A model generated the notes under the pieces. That model had not been told where the DNA came from, did no database searches, and saw nothing but the letters and a program-made list of their open reading frames with translations. Shown here one piece after another: positions 1 through 5,747 of a DNA stretch of 10,179 bases. Every line of letters starts with the position of its first letter. Position 1 is the first letter of the stretch. A program made the position numbers and the translations under genes. The DNA is from Christensenella sp. UBA1260 (GTDB lineage Bacteria > Bacillota > Clostridia > Christensenellales > CAG-917): contig DBVQ01000091.1 of NCBI GenBank assembly GCA_002308155.1, positions 4,256 through 14,434 of the forward strand, given 5' to 3'.

Positions 1-516
1 CGCGCGCTCTTTCTCGCATATATGCGCATATTCGCACTCTTGCACGCCGCACGCACGCGAAAAAACAAACACGCTCTCAACAAAATCAAAAATCTGCCGC
101 CCAAATGCCGAGGCGTTCATCTTGACCGCTCCGCCTATGGTCAGCGGTACGCCCGTCAAAAACTCAAGTCCGCCGAGATTGTATTCTCTCGCAAGTCTTG
201 TGACAGCCGACACATTTGCCCCGCATTCGCAAAACACACAGCCGTTTGCAATGCGGATTTTGTCCAAATATCTTGTGAGCAAGACGGGAGTTTTGACCTC
301 TCCGTCCGCAATCAGTACGTTTGAGCCGCCACCCAACAAGACGGGCGTTTCGCCTGCGCTATGAAACATCGCAAGCAGCCTTGTCGCCTCTTGCGCACTC
401 TTTGGCGCAAACATGTGTTCAATCACCCCACCGCCCCTAAAAGTTGAAAGCAAACTTGCGCTCATTTTTGCGTACGGGACATGGGATTTCACTGCAATTT
501 CGTCATATATGCTCAC
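1..516 (-). CDS. murB: UDP-N-acetylmuramate dehydrogenase (MurB), 3' end beyond the window
   Basis: MurB is the cytoplasmic FAD enzyme that reduces UDP-GlcNAc-enolpyruvate to UDP-MurNAc with NADPH, in peptidoglycan precursor synthesis. I read 172 codons from a GTG at 516, open to base 1. Visible family motifs are TFRGGG (residues 25-30), the FAD-binding LGGGSNVLIADG (61-72), and GLEFLTGVPLTIGGAV followed by KMNASAFG (116-139). The catalytic Tyr-Arg/Ser part and the C-terminal domain would lie off the edge. An in-frame TGA at 522-520 makes GTG 516 the first possible start. No Shine-Dalgarno sequence precedes it, so the start could also be further in (GTG codon 9 or ATG codon 18). Oddities: the usual PGT/PGS of the diphosphate loop reads PLT, and FMNAGAYG reads KMNASAFG. 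The family call is firm. That it is the housekeeping MurB rather than a diverged paralogue is less certain. It follows uvrC on the same strand with its own promoter-like sequence. Confidence 0.85.
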   Translation of the reverse strand, partial: MSIYDEIAVKSHVPYAKMSASLLSTFRGGGVIEHMFAPKSAQEATRLLAMFHSAGETPVLLGGGSNVLIADGEVKTPVLLTRYLDKIRIANGCVFCECGANVSAVTRLAREYNLGGLEFLTGVPLTIGGAVKMNASAFGRQIFDFVESVFVFSRACGVQECEYAHICEKERA

Positions 517-539
517 ATTTCAATATATGGCGGAATTGT

Positions 540-578
540 ATTATAAATTATTGTAGAACAATAATTGCCGTTTTGCAA
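540..578 (-). promoter_or_regulatory. Candidate sigma-A promoter for murB
   Basis: On the minus strand TTGCAA (578-573) is followed after 17 nt by TACAAT (555-550), about 33 nt before the murB GTG. A second -10-like box, TATAAT, lies at 545-540 but has a poor -35. Both sit in the 79-nt gap between uvrC and murB. An AT-rich perfect inverted repeat (AATTATTG, 5-nt loop, CAATAATT; 546-566) overlaps the first -10, so it could be an operator or merely AT-rich sequence. Assigned from consensus matching only. Confidence 0.4.
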
Positions 579-595
579 TAGCAAACACGTTTCGT

Positions 596-2404
596 TTACC
601 GCTTTTTTTCGTAGAGCGCGTCAAGCAGTTTTTTTGCCGACTGGACAGTGAACCCGTCAAGGCGCGCAATCTCCTCAGGTGTTTTGAGTTTTATCTCCTC
701 AACCGAGCCAAACTCTTTGATGAGAAGCGCGGATTTCTTTGGGCCTATGCCTTCAATATCTTTGAGCACGCTCTCGCTGAGATGCTTGCTGCGCAAGTTC
801 CTATGGAAAGTGATTGCAAACCTGTGGGACTCGTCCCTTATGCGTTGCAAAAGTTGAAGCGCCACGCTGTCCTTTGGCAGTATGACAGGCGAGGACGGGT
901 CGCTGCCGAGAAAAACTTCCTCCTCTCGCTTCGCGAGAGAGATTATCGCAATGTCCTCTCTTCCCGTCTCTCTTTGCGCCTCTTTTGCGTATGCAAGTTG
1001 CCCTTTGCCGCCGTCTATGACGAGCAAATCCGGTATGGATGAAAAGCTCTCATCCTCGTCGTTCAACCTGTTGAGACGCCTCGTGAGCACTTCCTTCATA
1101 CTTGCAAAGTCGTTGTTGCCTTCAACGGTCTTGATTTTGAACTTTCTATAGTGCGACTTCTTTGGCGAGCCGTTTTCAAACACGACCATACTCGCCACCT
1201 TGTCCGTGCCCGAGATATGCGAAATATCATAGCACTCCATTCTCACAGGCAACGTCTTCATGCCGAGGATTTCGCCGAGCTGTTTGACAGCCCCTTCCGT
1301 GCGCAAAATCTTGCGCTCGTCTTGAGTGCCGTGTTTGGTCATAGCGTCGTAGGCGTTGGAGTGCGCAAGGTCAAGAAGTTGTCTTCTCACGCCCTGCTTT
1401 GGCTCGACGACTCGAATTGTATGTGCGGAGAGTGCGGACACAGCGCTTTCAAGGCTCGCCATATCTTCCACGTTGTCCGTGACGATTTCGTCCGCAAGAG
1501 GCGGATTGTTGACGTAGTATTGATAGATGTATGAGGACAAGTCCTCATCTGCCGTACTCACCGTAAAGTTTTCACCGCCCACGAGTTTGCCGCCGCGCAC
1601 GACGAGCATATTGACGGTTGAGATGACTCCGTTTGACTCAAATGCGAATATATCAAGATTGAAATCTTTGGGGAGCGAGCTCACTTGCTTGCGCACAAGT
1701 TTGTCCAAAACCGCAAGTTTGTTGCGATAGTTCAAAGCGACTTCAAAGTTTTCCTGCTCCGCAAAAGCCTGCATCTTCTCGCGCAAAATCTTCTCGACTT
1801 CCCTGTCGTTGCCGCGTAAGAACTCTATGACCTTTTGCATCTCCGCCTTGTATTCTTGCTCGCTGACTTCACGAGCGCAAGGAGCAAGGCATCTGCCCAA
1901 GTGCTTGCTGAGGCACGGACGAGACGGTTTTGACATATCGCGCTTGCAATCTCTCACCTGAAACGCCGTGTGTATGAGGTCAAAAATATCTTTGATATTT
2001 ACGGACTGCATATACGGCCCGAAATACTTTGCGCCGTCGTTTTTGAGTTTGCGCACGAGGTTGACGGTTGGATACGGCTCTCTCATATCAATTCTTAAAA
2101 ACGGATATGCCTTGTCGTCCTTGAGCAAGATGTTGTATCTCGGCTTGTGCTTTTTGATGAGATTGTTCTCCGTCATGAGCGCATCGACTTCACTTGCGCA
2201 GATGATATAGCGGAAGTCATCGACGTGTTCAAGCATAGCCATAACTTTTGCCGTACGGTTTGCAAGGTTGAAAAAATAAGAGCGAAGCCTGTTTTTCAGG
2301 TTTTTCGCCTTGCCAACGTAGATTATTTCGCCGTCCTTGTCGAGCATGAAATACACGCCCGGATTAGTTGGTACGTCTTTTAGTTTTGCCTTAAAATCAA
2401 CCAT
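596..2404 (-). CDS. uvrC: Excinuclease ABC subunit C (UvrC)
   Basis: UvrC makes both incisions (3' then 5') flanking the lesion after UvrA/UvrB damage recognition in nucleotide excision repair. It has 602 residues, normal length. Domains in order: N-terminal GIY-YIG nuclease (GVY at 16-18, YVG at 29-31, NRLRSYF at 38-44, catalytic-type Glu 79 before NLIKKHKPRYN); a four-cysteine segment (C153, C164, C172, C176) matching the reported UvrC iron-sulfur site; a UVR motif for UvrB contact (about 203-238); the RNase H-like C-terminal nuclease with CYD (D393), VIDGGKGQ (D464) and RDESHRFA (H527); and tandem helix-hairpin-helix (548-600, EGIGPKK). All key residues are present. The ATG at 2404 gives the canonical family N-terminus (KLKDVPTNPGVYFM). 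It has no Shine-Dalgarno sequence; a TATAAT lies 6 nt upstream. It stands alone between arsR and murB. Confidence 0.98.
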   Translation of the reverse strand: MVDFKAKLKDVPTNPGVYFMLDKDGEIIYVGKAKNLKNRLRSYFFNLANRTAKVMAMLEHVDDFRYIICASEVDALMTENNLIKKHKPRYNILLKDDKAYPFLRIDMREPYPTVNLVRKLKNDGAKYFGPYMQSVNIKDIFDLIHTAFQVRDCKRDMSKPSRPCLSKHLGRCLAPCAREVSEQEYKAEMQKVIEFLRGNDREVEKILREKMQAFAEQENFEVALNYRNKLAVLDKLVRKQVSSLPKDFNLDIFAFESNGVISTVNMLVVRGGKLVGGENFTVSTADEDLSSYIYQYYVNNPPLADEIVTDNVEDMASLESAVSALSAHTIRVVEPKQGVRRQLLDLAHSNAYDAMTKHGTQDERKILRTEGAVKQLGEILGMKTLPVRMECYDISHISGTDKVASMVVFENGSPKKSHYRKFKIKTVEGNNDFASMKEVLTRRLNRLNDEDESFSSIPDLLVIDGGKGQLAYAKEAQRETGREDIAIISLAKREEEVFLGSDPSSPVILPKDSVALQLLQRIRDESHRFAITFHRNLRSKHLSESVLKDIEGIGPKKSALLIKEFGSVEEIKLKTPEEIARLDGFTVQSAKKLLDALYEKKR

Positions 2405-2410
2405 GCGACT

Positions 2411-2440
2411 ATTATACCCAAACGTGGCGCAAAAAGTAAA
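2411..2440 (-). promoter_or_regulatory. uvrC promoter, consistent with a leaderless mRNA
   Basis: A perfect -10 box TATAAT (2416-2411) lies 6 nt before the uvrC ATG at 2404, with a 4/6-match -35, TTTACT (2440-2435), 18 nt further up. Transcription normally begins about 7 nt after the -10, which here is the A of the start codon. There is no ribosome binding sequence between them. The TTG of a possible alternative -35 does not fit the spacing better. Confidence 0.6.
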
Positions 2441-2461
2441 TAAAAAACTTGTATTTAAAAT

Positions 2462-2512
2462 AAAAAATATATTTTGCGTACGGCAGGCGCGCGAGATACA
2501 ATCTGTGCCGTA
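2462..2512 (-). terminator. Weak candidate terminator after arsR
   Basis: Directly after the arsR stop codon, arms TACGGCA (2512-2506) and TGCCGTA (2485-2479) can form a 7-bp stem with a 20-nt GC-rich loop. A run of six T lies on the minus strand at 2467-2462, about 11 nt past the stem. The long loop and the distance to the T run are not ideal, so this is only a candidate. Confidence 0.35.
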
Positions 2513-2845
2513 TCAAAGATTCAAAAAGTCCACTCCCGCCAGCAAAACGTTTTCAATTTTGCGGTTTTTGAGCGAATAATAAATGATTTTGCCATCGCGA
2601 CGCTGTTTGACAATGTCCGCGGCGCGAAGAAGCCTAAGCTGATGTGAGCAAGTGGTTTGATTTATGTTCAAAATTCTGCTCAAATCCCCCACGCACATTT
2701 CGCTTATGGCGAGAGCGCAAATTATCTTTGCGCGGGTGACGTCGCTGCACGCCGAAAAGAACTCCGCAAGCGCATTGAGTGTTGCGTTGCGTGGAATATA
2801 TTTTATGACGGTCTCTTCCGTCTGTTCGTCAATGATGTTGTCCAT
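2513..2845 (-). CDS. ArsR/SmtB-family winged-helix transcriptional regulator
   Basis: A 110-residue regulator of the ArsR/SmtB type, small dimeric repressors that usually leave DNA on metal or other ligand binding. The winged helix spans about residues 25-95: a dimerisation/entry helix with SACSDVTRAKIICAL, the recognition helix region INQTTCSHQLRLLR (61-74), and the beta-wing RRDGKIIYYSL (82-92). The alpha-3 site, ELCVCDL in classic As/Cd sensors, here reads EMCVGDL: C51 is kept but the second Cys is Gly53. C33, C43 and C66 are other possible ligands. The sensed signal is therefore unknown. I chose the ATG at 2845 because it gives the normal family length; the open frame upstream is a shadow of the opposite-strand gene. 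There is no metal exporter next to it; neighbours are uvrC downstream and a small membrane protein divergent to it. Family call firm, target unknown. Confidence 0.9.
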   Translation of the reverse strand: MDNIIDEQTEETVIKYIPRNATLNALAEFFSACSDVTRAKIICALAISEMCVGDLSRILNINQTTCSHQLRLLRAADIVKQRRDGKIIYYSLKNRKIENVLLAGVDFLNL

Positions 2846-2851
2846 AACTTG

Positions 2852-2857
2852 ATTATA
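2852..2857 (-). promoter_or_regulatory. -10 box of arsR, consistent with a leaderless mRNA
   Basis: A perfect TATAAT (2857-2852) is followed by CAAGTT and then the arsR ATG (2845), the same 6-nt spacing as at uvrC. The -35 region is weak, only a T-rich stretch around 2874-2880. A purine-rich GGGAAGGAAAG lies just upstream of the -10, too far from the ATG for a normal Shine-Dalgarno and upstream of the predicted transcript start. Confidence 0.5.
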
Positions 2858-2927
2858 CTTTCCTTCCCGCCGCAAAAAATGTTTCACTTCCAAGATTTGT
2901 GTCGCATATTGTGTAAAAAAGTCTATT

Positions 2928-2932
2928 GGAGG
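2928..2932 (+). promoter_or_regulatory. Ribosome binding site of the 66-residue plus-strand gene
   Basis: GGAGG ends 4 nt before the ATG at 2937. It is the only plus-strand Shine-Dalgarno sequence in the window paired with a sensible start, and it decides that this small frame is a gene rather than a shadow of the minus-strand frame. Confidence 0.7.
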
Positions 2933-2936
2933 CAGT

Positions 2937-3137
2937 ATGTTTGAGGACAACTGGTATCTTTTTTTGCTTCTCGTTATGCTTGCATTCTTCGGCGACGGCG
3001 AAGTCAGCACGCGTGAGGCATATGTTATGATTTCAATACTTCTCGCGCTCACGCTCACCAACAATTTGGAGGATGCCGACGGCACGGACGCAAACAGCTC
3101 CACCACAACAACCAGCAACTGTTTCTGCAACAAATAA
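2937..3137 (+). CDS. Small predicted membrane protein, unknown function
   Basis: I do not recognise this 66-residue protein by name. It has two hydrophobic stretches (about 6-19, WYLFLLLVMLAFFG, and 28-42, AYVMISILLALTL) separated by a short charged turn (DGEVSTRE). A polar Ser/Thr/Asn-rich tail follows, ending NCFCNK with a CxC. This layout fits a tiny two-helix membrane hairpin; similar short proteins with Asn/Cys-rich tails are common in Clostridia, but I cannot name the family. A GGAGG 4 nt upstream supports translation. It is the only plus-strand gene, divergent from arsR (91-nt gap) and convergent with the XRE regulator. The arsR product could control it from the shared gap; this is inference. 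I see no convincing plus-strand promoter and no T-tailed terminator for it. Confidence 0.72.
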   Translation: MFEDNWYLFLLLVMLAFFGDGEVSTREAYVMISILLALTLTNNLEDADGTDANSSTTTTSNCFCNK

Positions 3138-3161
3138 AAAATGCGTCCCATTTGGGACGCA
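3136..3161 (-). terminator. Intrinsic terminator of the membrane protein / XRE unit
   Basis: TGCGTCCC and GGGACGCA form an 8-bp perfect stem with a 4-nt loop (3142-3161). On the minus strand it is followed at once by six T (3141-3136), the normal form for an intrinsic terminator about 20 nt after the XRE stop codon. On the plus strand there is no T run, so it should not end the convergent small gene. Confidence 0.85.
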
Positions 3162-3180
3162 AACTCAAAAATACTACAAA

Positions 3181-3411
3181 TTAGCCAAGTAAACCATCAA
3201 AAGTTTCGTTGAATAGTTCGCACAGCGTTGCGAGCATATCAAGGCTCGGCTCGGCGGTCTTTGTCTCCCATGCGCTGACTGTACGTTGGTCAACACCGAT
3301 GATGTCCGCGAGTTCCTTTTGTGAGAGTCCTTTGCGCTTTCTCAAATCCTTCAAGTTTTCCGCAAATCTCACCTCAATTTTGGTTCTGCTTGCAAGTGCA
3401 ATGTTCTTCAT
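3181..3411 (-). CDS. XRE-family (Cro/C1-type) helix-turn-helix regulator
   Basis: A 76-residue protein that is almost entirely one HTH_3 domain (about 16-74). The core is NLKDLRKRKGLSQKELADII followed by the recognition segment GVDQRTVSAWETKTAEPSL, the classic Cro/C1 pattern. It should bind DNA as a dimer; there is no effector or protease domain. Its ATG overlaps the stop of the upstream membrane protein gene as ATGA, and a GAGGAAG lies 5 nt before the start, so the two are co-translated. An intrinsic terminator follows. The coupling suggests it regulates its own unit or works with the membrane protein, but the target is not visible. Family call firm. Confidence 0.92.
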   Translation of the reverse strand: MKNIALASRTKIEVRFAENLKDLRKRKGLSQKELADIIGVDQRTVSAWETKTAEPSLDMLATLCELFNETFDGLLG

Positions 3412-4109
3412 TTTTCTTCCTCTTTTTCGTCTATATTTTCGGGTCTGTTTGCTTCGTCTTTTTTTGGTGTTGGGACTATATAGGCATCCAGTTCTTCAAA
3501 CGGATTTTCGTCGTCATTTTCGGGCTGATTGAGTGGGTTAGATTGCCTGTTTTCTGCGTTTTCGTCATCACGTAGCACCTTTGAAACACTGGGCACAATT
3601 TTGGTGTATGCTAGCTCCAAAATGAGGTTTATTGCAATGAGCACCGGAGTGCCTATAAGTGCAAAGACCCAAAACTCAATATCCATCAAACTTTCATAGT
3701 GCAATATGACGCTTCCAAACACAAAATACAAGAGCGCGAGCATACCGACAGCATATGCAATTTGCACGGGCAGAGACACAAACCACTTGACGTTTTTGTT
3801 GACAAAAATGCCGAGCAGAATTGCCATTGGTCCGAAGTACAAGATGTAGCCCATTACGCTTGCAAGGTCGCCGACAAGCACGCTGAGCCCCGCGGAAACG
3901 GCATATGCAAATACGCTGGACACATAGTATTTTTTGCTGAGCGGAATCATGAGCACAAGCCCTGCCGCCGCAAAGAATCCAAGCGTCCCGTATCTTGCAA
4001 TTACGCTCAGCCACACAAGCAGCAGCGCAAGTGCGGCGCTTATCCCCGCAAGCGCAACTCTGTATATCGCACCTTGACGGGTTATTTTGATTTTGCTATT
4101 TTTTGCCAT
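3408..4109 (-). CDS. Six-helix integral membrane protein, ECF transporter S-component-like
   Basis: A 233-residue protein. Hydrophobic segments lie at about 16-38, 41-57, 62-82, 85-104, 110-133 and 145-168, giving roughly six helices in the first 170 residues. A long acidic, Asn/Pro-rich cytoplasmic-type tail follows (178-233). The helix count, the opening RVALAGISAAL and the YILYFGPMAILLG stretch resemble small substrate-binding (S) components of ECF importers and related clostridial membrane proteins. I cannot assign a substrate, and no A, A' or T component is in the window. The start at 4109 has only a weak AAGAA-type ribosome site. It sits 45 nt after the J-domain gene, beyond an intrinsic terminator, so it probably needs its own promoter or read-through. 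It is translationally coupled to the XRE regulator. Gene certain, function tentative. Confidence 0.82.
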   Translation of the reverse strand: MAKNSKIKITRQGAIYRVALAGISAALALLLVWLSVIARYGTLGFFAAAGLVLMIPLSKKYYVSSVFAYAVSAGLSVLVGDLASVMGYILYFGPMAILLGIFVNKNVKWFVSLPVQIAYAVGMLALLYFVFGSVILHYESLMDIEFWVFALIGTPVLIAINLILELAYTKIVPSVSKVLRDDENAENRQSNPLNQPENDDENPFEELDAYIVPTPKKDEANRPENIDEKEEEK

Positions 4110-4120
4110 TTTGTTCTTTT

Positions 4121-4148
4121 AAAAAATTGATGCCGAAGACTCGGCATC
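4121..4148 (-). terminator. Intrinsic terminator of the trpS-containing operon
   Basis: GATGCCGA and TCGGCATC form an 8-bp perfect stem with a 4-nt loop (4129-4148). On the minus strand it is followed by AA and six T (4126-4121). It begins 6 nt after the stop codon of the J-domain gene, marking the end of that operon. Confidence 0.88.
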
Positions 4149-4154
4149 TTGTTG

Positions 4155-4805
4155 TCAGCAACAACGAATGAGGTCGCCGCCCATACACTCACAGCAACAG
4201 TCTGCGCACCAAAGTGCTTGACACGCGGCACAGCAACCGTCCGCTGCATCCCCGCGTTGTCTTTGACGATATGTCCTTCCATCGCCACCCTGCTGAGTGG
4301 ATTGATGATAAACATCGTTTGCCCCGTTGTTGTCATAAGGGCGCGAGCCGTCAATCTTCTTTTTGAGGTTTTCAAGCGCACGGCTGTATTTCTCGTTTGA
4401 AGGCTCCATTGAGAGCGCGATTTCAAGTTGTTTCTTGCTGTCATTGAGCCAGTTCTTTTCATAAAAGACGACCGACTGATAATAGTGCCACTCTGCCGAG
4501 CGGTTGGAGATATCGTCAAGTGCCCTTTGAGCATCCTCAGGATTTTTTGCGCGAATTGCCTGCTTGACCGCATCAAATGTGGATTCGCCTTCGCCTGAAA
4601 CGGTTGCCCTTTCAAGTGCAATTTCCATTGCACGTTGATAAGCATCGTCAAGTTCGGTTATCTTTCTTGCGGCTGTATCGCCCGCTTCGCCCGCGTCAAA
4701 AAGATGCTCTTGAAGCAAAGAGCGTTTTGCCTTGTAGGCATCAAGTATTTCGCTTTGACTTGCCGATTCAGACACTCCGAGAATCACAAACGGGTTATTT
4801 GGCAT
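4155..4805 (-). CDS. J-domain-like protein with TPR-like middle and Cys-rich C-terminus
   Basis: A 216-residue protein. Residues 4-62 match a J-domain: NPFVILGVSESASQSEILDAY, then a second long helix ending ITELDDAY. The HPD tripeptide needed to stimulate DnaK ATPase is missing; the loop reads SLLQEHLFDAGEAG, so classical co-chaperone action is doubtful. Residues 80-150 form TPR-like helices (AEWHYYQSVVFYEKNW, LEIALSMEPSNEKY). A Gly/Gln/Arg-rich linker leads to a tail with ten cysteines in the last 26 residues (from C191 to C216, with CECMGGD), probably a metal-binding or disulfide cluster. Clostridial J-domain proteins with such a tail are known next to DUF5685 genes, as here. The start overlaps the end of the DUF5685 gene by 22 nt and has AGGAGA 6 nt upstream. 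Last gene of the operon, followed by a terminator. Gene firm, biochemical role unknown. Confidence 0.88.
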   Translation of the reverse strand: MPNNPFVILGVSESASQSEILDAYKAKRSLLQEHLFDAGEAGDTAARKITELDDAYQRAMEIALERATVSGEGESTFDAVKQAIRAKNPEDAQRALDDISNRSAEWHYYQSVVFYEKNWLNDSKKQLEIALSMEPSNEKYSRALENLKKKIDGSRPYDNNGANDVYHQSTQQGGDGRTYRQRQRGDAADGCCAACQALWCADCCCECMGGDLIRCC

Positions 4806-5716
4806 TTTTTGTCTCCTTTTAGCAGTCTTTCAATCTGCATATCTATCCCAAGATATATCGTGTTTGAGAGCACGCCTTCATACATTTTTACGTCCATATG
4901 GTTGTATGCTCCCACCATTTTGTTGTAAGTTGATTTGAGCAAAAACGACAGTTCATCTGCGTTTTTGGCAAGATAATCTGCCTTTTCGTTGCATTTGCCA
5001 TAGTTTACTATGAGCGGATTGTAGTTGCCTTTTTTGCTGTCTTTTTCAAGGTCGTCAACTGCGTCCATGAGATAGACGAGGCGTCCCAAGTTGTAGGTGA
5101 AGTCATCAATGTCTCGCTTTTCTTCCACGCTCAAAACCTTGATTTCACCCTCTATGTTTTGGTCGGATTTTGCGGATTTTTGGCTTTCATCCTCTTCAAT
5201 GAGCACGCGCGTTATGTCCCTCATGAGACTTGCAAAAGTGTCCGCAACTCTGTCTATGCTGTCGCAGTTTTCCTTTTCAAGTTTTGCAAGAAGCCCAAAC
5301 TGTTCGCGCATCATGGCGTCGATTTTTGGCATATTTCTTGCCGCCTTTCTCTTTCTTGCCCATAGCCTCCACGCAAGAGGCGCACGCAGCTTTTTGCCGT
5401 CCGCCACGTCATCTTTCAAGTTGTAGTAGACGAGCAATACGGCAAGATCCGCCATTTTGAGCGACAATTCGTCAGGCAGTACGATGACCTTCTTTTTGCC
5501 GTTATACACGCACATCTTGCGCGCAAACTGCACGGGAGTCTTTGTCAGCTCATGCATGAGCACGCTATAAAATGTCACGTCATAGTTGGTGCAAAGCCTT
5601 GTCACTTCACTGCCCGTTTTGTGTAGAGTCTTGCACAGCCCGCAATAAAACGACTGAAAGACGTTGAAGTCTTTTATCAGCATATTGTCCTTGTCGGGTA
5701 TGACGTAGCCAAACAT
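4784..5716 (-). CDS. DUF5685 family protein
   Basis: A 310-residue protein that I recognise as DUF5685, a clostridial family of unknown function. The start MFGYVIPDKDNM and the YCGLCKTL segment (24-31, C25 and C28) are its hallmarks. It has no signal peptide or membrane segment and looks mainly helical. Two Asp-rich stretches, YYNLKDDVADGKK (97-109) and YLMDAVDDLEKDSKKGNYNP (215-234), recall the paired metal-binding Asp motifs of all-helical isoprenoid synthases. That resemblance is my inference from pattern and is not evidence of activity. The segment 173-205 between them is charged and low in complexity, probably a flexible insert. AGGAAA precedes the ATG at 5716. It lies 31 nt after trpS and overlaps the J-domain gene by 22 nt, so the two products are likely made together and may interact. 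Confidence 0.85.
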   Translation of the reverse strand: MFGYVIPDKDNMLIKDFNVFQSFYCGLCKTLHKTGSEVTRLCTNYDVTFYSVLMHELTKTPVQFARKMCVYNGKKKVIVLPDELSLKMADLAVLLVYYNLKDDVADGKKLRAPLAWRLWARKRKAARNMPKIDAMMREQFGLLAKLEKENCDSIDRVADTFASLMRDITRVLIEEDESQKSAKSDQNIEGEIKVLSVEEKRDIDDFTYNLGRLVYLMDAVDDLEKDSKKGNYNPLIVNYGKCNEKADYLAKNADELSFLLKSTYNKMVGAYNHMDVKMYEGVLSNTIYLGIDMQIERLLKGDKKCQITRL

Positions 5717-5747
5717 AATTGTTTCCTATTTCAAGATTTTTAGCCGC

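Noticed and set aside
546..566. AT-rich 8-bp inverted repeat as a uvrC terminator
   Set aside because: The stem is almost all A/T and overlaps promoter-like boxes. Its T tail is interrupted, so I list it only as part of the murB upstream region.
1151..1534. 127-residue plus-strand frame opposite uvrC
   Set aside because: Lies wholly within uvrC on the other strand, without a ribosome site or known motifs.
2881..2912. Plus-strand promoter for the 66-residue gene (TTTCAC, 17 nt, CATATT)
   Set aside because: Both boxes match the consensus too poorly to claim a promoter.
2846..3151. Minus-strand extension of the arsR frame to a 212-residue protein
   Set aside because: The added 102 residues are low-complexity, do not match ArsR proteins, and lie opposite a plus-strand small gene with its own GGAGG site.
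4082..4651. 189-residue minus-strand frame overlapping the J-like gene
   Set aside because: Basic, Arg/Thr-rich shadow in another frame. The J-domain frame has recognisable motifs, a good ribosome site and a terminator placed right after its stop.
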